From assembly GCA_003021325.1 (NCBI GenBank), contig PXQM01000003.1, positions 1 to 11,762 of the forward strand: DNA of 11,762 bases, in the 5' to 3' direction. Of the stretch, positions 7,115 through 11,762 are shown one piece after another. The translations under genes and the position numbers were made by a program. A model generated the notes under the pieces. That model did no database searches and was not told where the DNA came from. It saw only the letters and a list, made by a program, of their open reading frames with translations. The stretch's first letter is position 1. Every line of letters starts with the position of its first letter. The DNA is from Halobacteriales archaeon QH_10_70_21. Lineage in GTDB: Archaea; Halobacteriota; Halobacteria; Halobacteriales; Haloarculaceae.

Positions 7115-7387
7115 TTACTCGTCGGCCCACCCGTGGTCGGCGGCATCGTGGCCCTCGGCCGACGCCTGCTCGTCGGCGCGACTCTCGAGTGCGTCCGCGA
7201 TTCGCTCGAGCGCCCGGACCAGCCGCTTGCCGAACTGCACGAGCAGGTAACCGCCGACGAGGACGGCGGCGACGATGACGCCGAGCAGGATGCGCTGGAC
7301 GACGAGGAGGCTGTAGGCGAGTATCAGTACGGCCAGGAGGGCGACGGCGACCGGGACGAGGCGGTCGGTTGCCTTTTCGGTGGACAT
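7115..7387 (-). CDS. Small two-helix membrane protein, function unknown
   Basis: A 90-residue protein starting at ATG 7385-7387. It has a short polar N-terminus, two adjacent hydrophobic helices (about 10-29 and 33-51), then a basic/amphipathic stretch FGKRLVRALERIADALESRAD that may form a coiled coil, and an acidic His-containing tail. I do not recognise the family. The start is supported by a TTTTTTA box on the minus strand about 27 nt upstream. A longer frame reaching 7585 would overlap the thyA start and is not credible. It diverges from thyA and converges with the Bax-inhibitor-like gene. Confidence 0.8.
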   Translation of the reverse strand: MSTEKATDRLVPVAVALLAVLILAYSLLVVQRILLGVIVAAVLVGGYLLVQFGKRLVRALERIADALESRADEQASAEGHDAADHGWADE

Positions 7388-7410
7388 GCTTCGAAGGTTC
7401 ACAAGTCGGA

Positions 7411-7417
7411 TAAAAAA
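7411..7417 (-). promoter_or_regulatory. TATA-like box of the two-helix membrane protein gene
   Basis: On the minus strand this reads TTTTTTA, centred about 27 nt before the ATG at 7387, as expected for a leaderless transcript. Confidence 0.6.
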
Positions 7418-7474
7418 CGTTGTGAAACGCCGGCTGGTCGGTTCGGGTGGTCCCCTGTGGCCGCCAGCCGGTAG

Positions 7475-7482
7475 CTCTAAAC
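7475..7482 (+). promoter_or_regulatory. Weak TATA-like box of thyA
   Basis: CTCTAAAC is the most AT-rich spot before thyA and is centred about 30 nt before the ATG at 7509. The match is modest. Confidence 0.4.
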
Positions 7483-7508
7483 CCCGCCGGGTCCCCACCA
7501 CACACCAG

Positions 7509-8534
7509 ATGCGCCAGTACCACGACCTCGTTTCGGACGTCCTCTCGGGCGGGACGTACAAGCCGAACCGGACCGGCGTCGACACGGTCGCCTCGTTTTC
7601 CCGACATTACGAGGTCGACCTCGGCGAGGGGTTCCCGCTGCTCACGACGAAACGGATGGACGGCTACCGCTGGAACTCGCTCATCCACGAGTTGCTGTGG
7701 TACCTCTCCGGCGAGTCGCACATCCGGAACCTGCGCGAGGAGACGAAAATCTGGGACGCGTGGGCCGACGACGACGGCAGCCTCGACACCGCCTACGGCC
7801 GGTTCTGGCGGCGGTTCCCGGTGCCGGACGACACGAGCCGGCTCCCGGGCGAGAGCTGGCCGGACGACGCCCACCGCTGGACGACGACCGAGACGGCGCC
7901 CGACGGCACCCGGCGCCAGGTGTTCGACCAGCTCCAGTACGTCCTCGACACCCTCGCGGAGAACCCCCGTTCGCGCCGGATGGTGGTGAACGCCTGGCAC
8001 CCCGCCAACGCCGCCGTCTCGACGCTGCCGCCGTGTCACTACACCTTCGTCTTCAACGTCCAGGGCGACCGGCTGAACGTCCACCTGACCCAGCGCTCCG
8101 GCGACGTCGCACTGGGCGTGCCGTTCAACCTGGCGGCGTACTCGCTTCTGGTCCACGCCGTCGCCAACCGGACCGACTTCGAGGCCGGCTCGTTCGGCCA
8201 CACCATCGTCGACGCCCACGTCTACTGCGGCGAGGGACGGCGCGGCGAGTGGTACGCCGACAACCTCCCGGCGCTACAGGAGCGGCTGGCGGCGGTCTCC
8301 GAGCGCGACGACTACCGCGAGGTCCGCGAGTGGCTCGAGGCGACCGCGCCGCCGGAACCGGACGGCGAGGGGTACGACCACGTGCCCGGCCTGCTGACCC
8401 AGCTCTCCCGCGAGCCGCGCGAGCGGCCCCGTATCGAGGTGGCAGACCGGCCGCTCGACGAACTCGCGTACGATGACGTCCGGCTCCACGAGTACGACCC
8501 CGCACCCGGACTGGAGTTCGCGGTCGCCGAATGA
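7509..8534 (+). CDS. thyA: Thymidylate synthase ThyA
   Basis: Converts dUMP and 5,10-methylene-THF to dTMP and dihydrofolate in the cytoplasm. Classic motifs are present: R21-T-G phosphate-binding loop, FPLLTTKR at 42-49, YGRFWR at 96-101, the active-site P174-P-C176-H, QRSGD at 195-199 with N207 after VPF, and DAHVYC at 235-240. The protein is 341 residues against about 264 in E. coli. Part of the extra length is an acidic insert around 103-137 (after the YGRFWR motif), as in many low-GC and halophilic ThyA proteins, and part is the long acidic C-terminus. The start MRQYHDLV is placed at 7509 by homology and by the upstream TATA-like spot; in-frame sequence back to 7380 crosses the divergent promoter. 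The stop overlaps the DHFR start as ATGA. Confidence 0.97.
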   Translation: MRQYHDLVSDVLSGGTYKPNRTGVDTVASFSRHYEVDLGEGFPLLTTKRMDGYRWNSLIHELLWYLSGESHIRNLREETKIWDAWADDDGSLDTAYGRFWRRFPVPDDTSRLPGESWPDDAHRWTTTETAPDGTRRQVFDQLQYVLDTLAENPRSRRMVVNAWHPANAAVSTLPPCHYTFVFNVQGDRLNVHLTQRSGDVALGVPFNLAAYSLLVHAVANRTDFEAGSFGHTIVDAHVYCGEGRRGEWYADNLPALQERLAAVSERDDYREVREWLEATAPPEPDGEGYDHVPGLLTQLSREPRERPRIEVADRPLDELAYDDVRLHEYDPAPGLEFAVAE

Positions 8535-9028
8535 GCGTGCGTATCTCGCTGGTCGCTGCGGTCGCCGAGAACGGCGTCATCGGGTCGGACGGCGAGATGC
8601 CGTGGCACTACCCCGCAGACCTCGCCCGGTTCAAGCGGACGACGATGGGTCACCCGGTCGTGATGGGCCGGACGACCTACGAGGCCATCGCCGGGCGCCT
8701 GGGCGGGCCGCTGCCCGGCCGGACGAACGTGGTGCTCTCCCGGCGGGAGTCGCTGGACCTGCCCGAGGGCGCCGTCCACGCCCGGAGCGTCGAGGCGGCC
8801 CTGGAGGCGGCCGCCGACGCGCTCGACCGGGATACCCGGACCGTCTACGTCGTCGGCGGCGCGAGCGTCTACGAGCAGTTCCTCGAGCGAGCGGACGAAC
8901 TCCGAATCACCGAGATACCGGAGGCGCCGGACGGCGACACCCGATTTCCCGAGTTCGGCGACGAGTGGACGGCCGTCGACCGCGAGACCGACGGCGAGTT
9001 GACGTTCGTCACCTACCGGCGCGGGTGA
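8531..9028 (+). CDS. folA: Dihydrofolate reductase
   Basis: Reduces the dihydrofolate produced by ThyA back to tetrahydrofolate with NADPH. It is 165 residues, normal for the family. DHFR motifs in order are N14-G-V-I-G, M23-P-W25-H, the catalytic acid D30 in PADLARFK, M45-G-R-T-T-Y-E near the NADPH site, V107-V-G-G-A-S-V-Y and the C-terminal RITEIPE. The ATG at 8531 overlaps the thyA stop by four bases (ATGA), so the two proteins are probably translationally coupled and made together. The gene name follows bacterial usage; haloarchaeal versions are often called hdr. The stop TGA abuts palindrome copy 2. Confidence 0.97.
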   Translation: MSVRISLVAAVAENGVIGSDGEMPWHYPADLARFKRTTMGHPVVMGRTTYEAIAGRLGGPLPGRTNVVLSRRESLDLPEGAVHARSVEAALEAAADALDRDTRTVYVVGGASVYEQFLERADELRITEIPEAPDGDTRFPEFGDEWTAVDRETDGELTFVTYRRG

Positions 9029-9106
9029 TACGGAATCGTTGTGGTCTTTTACTGGTCGTCGCCGACCCCGCTGCCGGCGATCGATAAATCGTTACAACAC
9101 TCCGTA
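9029..9106 (+). repeat. Palindromic dispersed element, copy 2
   Basis: This 78-bp copy starts at the base after the DHFR stop TGA, with ends TACGGA and TCCGTA. It carries the CTTTTAC-GGTCGTCGCCGAC left arm, a GACCCCGCTG loop and a GATAAATCGTTACAAC right arm. It runs in the same orientation as copy 3 and opposite to copy 1. The inner stem is more degenerate than in copy 3. The triplet TGA flanks both ends (9026-9028 and 9106-9110 region TATGAG), which may be chance. Confidence 0.88.
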
Positions 9107-9219
9107 TGAGGCGTCCCGTCACCGGCCGGGGAACGCGGTGCCCGGACGGCGGCGCCGCCCGGCGGGTCACCGGCTGACAAGGGGCCGGATTTTTACCGGC
9201 CGGGTCCCGTATCCCGGCC
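9107..9219. other. Short intergenic stretch with a promoter-like box
   Basis: Apart from the TATA-like box at 9189-9196 I see nothing here. The frame of the following fragment gene is closed by TGA at 9175-9177, so no upstream part of a longer CCG-domain protein precedes it in that frame. Confidence 0.5.
9189..9196 (+). promoter_or_regulatory. TATA-like box of the CCG-fragment gene
   Basis: ATTTTTAC is centred about 28 nt before the ATG at 9220, the standard distance for a leaderless haloarchaeal gene. Confidence 0.6.
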
Positions 9220-9516
9220 ATGGCAACCGGTGACGATTCGGCGGGACGGGCCGACCCCGCGACCGACGGACGGGCCGGCTACGAGGTCGAGCCGCTGGAC
9301 TCGACCTGCTGCGGGATGGCGGGGTCGTTCGGCTACGAGGCCGAGCACTACTCGATGAGCCGCGCCATCGGCCGACAGCTCTTCGACCAGGTCGACGCCG
9401 CCGAGGGCGCCCCGGTCGCGCCCGGCGCCTCCTGCCGGACGCAACTCGGCGACCGCGAGGGTGCCCCCGAGCCGGACCACCCGGTCGAGCGGCTCGAGGC
9501 CGCGCTCGCGGAGTAG
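9220..9516 (+). CDS. Orphan C-terminal half of a CCG-domain (GlpC/FAD-linked lactate dehydrogenase-type) protein
   Basis: A 98-residue protein. After a low-complexity Asp/Gly/Ala head (1-18), residues 19-97 match the C-terminal end of haloarchaeal FAD-binding plus Fe-S-binding oxidoreductases: LDSTCCGMAGSFGYEAEHYS, then AIGRQLFDQVDA, APGASCRTQLGD and HPVERLEAAL. In the intact proteins, of about 1000 residues, these are the CC pair and last Cys of the second CCG repeat, which helps hold an Fe-S cluster for electron transfer. The first Cys of that CCG repeat and all other domains are absent. It could be a remnant after deletion or recombination. However, the frame is clean and a well-spaced TATA-like box precedes it, so an expressed mini-protein is possible. 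Palindrome copy 2 lies 114 bases upstream. Confidence 0.7.
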   Translation: MATGDDSAGRADPATDGRAGYEVEPLDSTCCGMAGSFGYEAEHYSMSRAIGRQLFDQVDAAEGAPVAPGASCRTQLGDREGAPEPDHPVERLEAALAE

Positions 9517-9612
9517 AGCGGCTCCCGACCCGCCCGGGCGGCCGGCCCGCCGCCCATCGGGCGTACGGTCGGTTGCGACCGGTCGGATTTTGTACCGGTT
9601 CGAGGCGCAGGG

Positions 9613-9619
9613 ATTTTAT
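9613..9619 (+). promoter_or_regulatory. TATA-like box of the membrane-bound regulator gene
   Basis: ATTTTAT is centred about 31 nt before the ATG at 9647. It overlaps the first base of the 11-mer TGAGTCGGCGG (9619-9629), which recurs before the DUF7541-like gene. Confidence 0.6.
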
Positions 9620-9629
9620 GAGTCGGCGG
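9619..9629 (+). promoter_or_regulatory. Possible operator half: TGAGTCGGCGG, first copy
   Basis: This 11-base sequence lies just downstream of the TATA-like box and 17 bases before the ATG of the regulator gene. An identical sequence occupies the same relative place at 10898-10908. A role as a regulator-binding site is inferred from position only. Confidence 0.3.
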
Positions 9630-9646
9630 TAGAGAGTCGGGTATCG

Positions 9647-10873
9647 ATGGAACGGTCGTGCGGGGGGCGACTCCTGTCGCTTCTCCTTGCAAGCGCCCTG
9701 CTGTGTTCGGCCGCGGCGCCCGCGGTCGGTGCCGGCGGCGCCGGGCTCGAGGCGGGCGGTGCGGACGGCACGCCGGGCTCGGCGGCCGCCGTCGAGGGCG
9801 CGCCGGGGCTGCTCCAGGGGTTCGAGGCCGACCGGACGTCCTTCCGGGTCACCGTCTACGAGAACGGCTCCGCGGAGTGGCGGTTCCGCTACGAGCGGTC
9901 GCTCAACGAGTCCGAACGGACGGACTTCGAGGCGTTCGCCGAGGAGTTCAACGAGAACGAGACGGAGCTGTTCGCCAACTTCAGGAAGCGCGCGCGGTGG
10001 CTGGCCGACAACGGCTCCGAGGCGACCGGCCGTGAGATGAGCGCCGCGAACTTCCGGCGCGACGCCCGCACCGAGGGGCTGGACCCCCAGAGCCAGGACC
10101 TCGGCGTCGTCGAGATGTCGTTCCGGTGGGACGGCTTCGCCAACGTCACCAGCGACGGCGTCGTCGCCGGCGACGTCTTCGAGGGCGGCCTCTACATCGG
10201 CCCGAACCAGAAGCTGGTCTTCGTCGCGGGGCCGAACCTGTCGTTCGTCGAGGCACAGCCGGCCGACGACGACCGGGTCATCTCCGGCGATACGCTCGCC
10301 GACAGCGACGCCGTCACGTGGACCGGCGAGAAGTCCTTCACCGACCAGCGGCCGCGGGTCGTCATCGACGGGACCGGCCAGGGTCCCGCCGGCACCCCGA
10401 CGCCGACGGCCTCGCCGACGGGGACGGAGGCCGAAAGCGAGTCCGGCTGGCTCCTGCCGGCCGGCGTCCTGCTCGTCGTCGCGGCGCTCGGGGCCGGCGG
10501 TGCCGTCGCCTACCGGAGCGGCGCGCTCGGCGGGACCGAGGAGGGCGGGCCCGGCGCGTCAGCGGAGGCCGGCCCCGACGACGGCGCCACCGGCGCCGCC
10601 GAGACGACCGAGACGCCGGTCGGCGTCACCGAGGAGGAACTGCTCTCCGACGAGGAGCGCGTCGTCAACCTGCTCGAGGAGAACGGCGGCCGCATGAAGC
10701 AGGTCGACATCGTCAAGGCGACCGACTGGTCGAAGTCCAAGGTGTCGATGCTCCTGTCGGACATGGAGGAAGAGGACCGGATATCGAAGCTGCGGGTCGG
10801 CCGGGAGAACATCGTCTCGCTGGCGGGCCAGGAGCCCGACGCGGCGGGGTCGCCGTTCAACGACGAGGAGTGA
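9647..10873 (+). CDS. Membrane-anchored winged-helix transcription regulator with extracytoplasmic sensor-like domain
   Basis: A 408-residue protein. A signal peptide (about 1-30, core LLSLLLASALLCSAAAPAVGA) is followed by an extracytoplasmic domain (about 58-240, DUF7345-like) with six N-glycosylation sequons (N73, N87, N104, N122, N166, N197). A Thr/Pro linker (249-262), one transmembrane helix (268-289), an acidic flexible spacer and a C-terminal winged helix (about 331-395, DUF7343-like, with KQVDIVKATDWSKSKVSMLLSDM as its helix-turn-helix core) complete it. This layout is typical of haloarchaeal one-component regulators in which an outside or membrane signal would reach a DNA-binding domain held at the membrane; the ligand is unknown. 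The ATG at 9647 is supported by the signal peptide and the TATA-like box. The next gene, 49 bases downstream, is a cox-cluster membrane protein. Confidence 0.88.
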   Translation: MERSCGGRLLSLLLASALLCSAAAPAVGAGGAGLEAGGADGTPGSAAAVEGAPGLLQGFEADRTSFRVTVYENGSAEWRFRYERSLNESERTDFEAFAEEFNENETELFANFRKRARWLADNGSEATGREMSAANFRRDARTEGLDPQSQDLGVVEMSFRWDGFANVTSDGVVAGDVFEGGLYIGPNQKLVFVAGPNLSFVEAQPADDDRVISGDTLADSDAVTWTGEKSFTDQRPRVVIDGTGQGPAGTPTPTASPTGTEAESESGWLLPAGVLLVVAALGAGGAVAYRSGALGGTEEGGPGASAEAGPDDGATGAAETTETPVGVTEEELLSDEERVVNLLEENGGRMKQVDIVKATDWSKSKVSMLLSDMEEEDRISKLRVGRENIVSLAGQEPDAAGSPFNDEE

Positions 10874-10897
10874 GCCGACCCGGGACCGACGGCCATT

Positions 10898-10908
10898 TGA
10901 GTCGGCGG
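10898..10908 (+). promoter_or_regulatory. Possible operator half: TGAGTCGGCGG, second copy, with TATA-like box
   Basis: This is identical to 9619-9629 and directly follows a weak TATA-like CATTTG (10894-10899, centred about 26 nt before the ATG at 10923). It begins inside that box, as the first copy does. The shared placement suggests a common regulator site, possibly for the winged-helix protein encoded between the two copies. Confidence 0.3.
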
Positions 10909-10922
10909 ACCCACCCTCCTGT

Positions 10923-11261
10923 ATGGAAGCGGAGTCCGAGCCGGGGCCGGGGCCGGGGGTCTCCGACCGCTACGACAAGACGAGCCCGTGGCCGGTGGTC
11001 GTCGTCCTCGGTATCGTGCTCAGCGAGGTCGGCATCCTCTTCAACCTCTATCCGGTTTCGGTGACCGGGCTGTTGCTCTTCGCCGGCAGCGTCGCCGGCA
11101 TCGTCCACGAGGTCGCCTCCCAGGTCGACGGGGGGGTCTCGGCGTTCCTCGCGGCCGCGACCCTCGAGAACGGCGTCGTCCAGCGCGGCTACACCATCGC
11201 CGCGACGGGGGCCCTCGCGACCCTCGGGGGCCTGCTCGCGCCGCGCGCCCCGAATCAGTAA
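10923..11261 (+). CDS. DUF7541-like cox-cluster membrane protein
   Basis: A 112-residue protein with a polar, acidic N-terminus and about three hydrophobic helices (22-42, 45-63 and 89-106). The SPWPVVVVLGIVLSEVGILFNLYPVSVTGLLLF segment (21-53) is the recognisable signature of small haloarchaeal proteins named cox cluster protein, DUF7541, which sit beside haem-copper oxidase genes. Their exact role is unknown; assembly or accessory function for the terminal oxidase is inferred from context. The ATG at 10923 has a weak TATA-like CATTTG about 26 nt before it. The next gene is 32 bases downstream on the same strand and belongs to the same cluster type. Confidence 0.85.
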   Translation: MEAESEPGPGPGVSDRYDKTSPWPVVVVLGIVLSEVGILFNLYPVSVTGLLLFAGSVAGIVHEVASQVDGGVSAFLAAATLENGVVQRGYTIAATGALATLGGLLAPRAPNQ

Positions 11262-11293
11262 CCTCTTTGCGTCGCTGCCCCAACTCGACGACG

Positions 11294-11614
11294 ATGAGTG
11301 AACGCCTGTTCGACCGGGAGACGCTCCTCGATCTGACGGTGAACGTCATCCCCCTCGGGATTCTCGCCTTCTTCATCGCCGTCTACGCGCTCGTCGGCTC
11401 GTTCCCCGACGACCCCCTCATCGTCCTCATCCAGATGTCCATCATCCTGCTGACCGCCGGCGCGCTGGCCGTCCTCACCTACTACTCCGGGAAGGCTATC
11501 TCCGGGGCCGAAGCGGAGATGGACGAGTACATCCCCGCGGGCTACTCCCGCGAGGACGCCGAGGTCGCGGGCGTCCCCGGCGAGTCGGAATCGGAGCCGG
11601 ACGAGAAGGGCTGA
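11294..11614 (+). CDS. DUF6684-like cox-cluster membrane protein
   Basis: A 106-residue protein. An N-terminal LFDRETLLDLTVNVIPLGI motif (5-23) leads into two hydrophobic helices (about 17-35 and 41-65), followed by YYSGKAISGAEAE and a long acidic tail. The FDRETLLDLTVN-IPLGI pattern is characteristic of haloarchaeal DUF6684 cox-cluster proteins, accessory to haem-copper oxidase loci and without a proven function. Spacing of 32 bases from the DUF7541-like gene suggests co-expression. A weak AT-rich spot (CTCTTT, 11265-11270) lies about 26 nt before the ATG at 11294, so a separate transcript is also possible. The stop TGA abuts palindrome copy 3. No oxidase core subunit is in the window. Confidence 0.86.
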   Translation: MSERLFDRETLLDLTVNVIPLGILAFFIAVYALVGSFPDDPLIVLIQMSIILLTAGALAVLTYYSGKAISGAEAEMDEYIPAGYSREDAEVAGVPGESESEPDEKG

Positions 11615-11691
11615 CACGGACTGTTGTACTCTTTTACCGGTCGTCGCCGACTCCGCTGGCGACGACCGGTAAATCGCTACGACAATCCGTA
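11615..11691 (+). repeat. Palindromic dispersed element, copy 3 (best hairpin)
   Basis: A 77-bp copy starting at the base after the DUF6684-like stop TGA. Its core is a perfect 16-bp inverted repeat: TTTACCGGTCGTCGCC (11633-11648), a 9-base loop GACTCCGCT, then GGCGACGACCGGTAAA (11658-11673). The outer arms CACGGACTGTTGTA and TACGACAATCCGTA pair imperfectly. Same orientation as copy 2. Confidence 0.92.
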
Positions 11692-11762
11692 CGAGACCGG
11701 CTCCCGACGGGTGTCGAGCGCTCCTGCCGGGGCCCGGACCCGGCGATAGTTTCCGGTGAAGG
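11692..11762. other. End of window: non-coding stretch, possible promoter of the next gene
   Basis: No convincing coding sequence is visible. GATAGTTT at 11745-11752 is the only AT-rich spot near the edge and could be a TATA-like box for a rightward gene starting just beyond the window. This is a weak guess. Confidence 0.3.

Larger units (their letters stand above)
9517..9646. other. Intergenic stretch before the regulator gene
   Basis: It holds two AT-rich spots, GGATTTTGTACC near 9585-9596 and ATTTTAT at 9613-9619. Only the second is at the right distance for the ATG at 9647. Nothing else is recognised. Confidence 0.5.

Noticed and set aside
7380..7508. N-terminal extension of ThyA by 43 codons
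   Set aside because: It would start inside the divergent gene and cross both promoter boxes. The conserved ThyA sequence starts at MRQYHDLV.
6381..8219. Long - strand open frame (612 codons) covering the Bax-inhibitor-like gene and thyA
   Set aside because: It runs antisense to two well-supported genes, across their promoters, and its translation is low-complexity Arg/Gly/Asp/Val-rich sequence.
9461..9646. N-terminal extension of the membrane-bound regulator
   Set aside because: It overlaps the CCG-fragment gene, is Arg/Pro/Ser-rich, and would bury the signal peptide that begins at ATG 9647.
4838..11691. The three palindromes as a CRISPR array or insertion-sequence ends
   Set aside because: They are kilobases apart, have no regular spacers or cas genes, and no transposase lies between any pair.

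Overview
The window looks like chromosomal DNA of a halophilic archaeon (class Halobacteria). The DNA is very GC-rich, the proteins are rich in Asp and Glu, and most genes have a T/A-rich TATA-like box about 26-31 nt before an ATG with no Shine-Dalgarno, as expected for leaderless transcripts. Several proteins belong to families I know mainly from haloarchaea (DUF7541, DUF6684, membrane-anchored winged-helix regulators). I cannot name the genus. There are no rRNA, tRNA, CRISPR, insertion-sequence or phage genes, and no gap between genes exceeds about 190 bases.

Left part (1-4837): the 3' two-thirds of purL (purine synthesis) runs into the left edge. It converges with a minus-strand pair in which a solute-binding lipoprotein-like gene overlaps a PAP2 membrane phosphatase gene by one base. 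A CTP-dependent polyprenol/diacylglycerol kinase-like gene diverges from that pair across a short AT-rich promoter. Both flanking membrane enzymes would act on lipid phosphates. The solute-binding protein is notable because its domain order looks circularly permuted compared with ordinary SBP_bac_5 proteins.

Middle (4838-7387): a minus-strand run of cupin, creatininase-family amidohydrolase and a tiny His-rich single-pass membrane protein. The cupin diverges from a seven-helix Bax-inhibitor-1-like membrane protein, and one TATA-like box lies centrally between the two starts. A small two-helix membrane protein follows on the minus strand, divergent from thyA.

Right part (7509-11762): thyA and the dihydrofolate reductase gene overlap by ATGA and form a dTMP/folate module. 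Next come an orphan C-terminal fragment of a CCG-domain (GlpC/lactate-dehydrogenase type) protein with its own promoter-like box, a secreted-sensor/transmembrane/winged-helix regulator, and two small membrane proteins typical of haloarchaeal cytochrome oxidase (cox) clusters.

Three copies of a 74-78 bp imperfect palindrome (4838-4911, 9029-9106, 11615-11691) sit exactly one base after three TGA stop codons. Their arms and loop show they are one dispersed element present in both orientations. This element and the permuted binding protein are the most unusual observations here.
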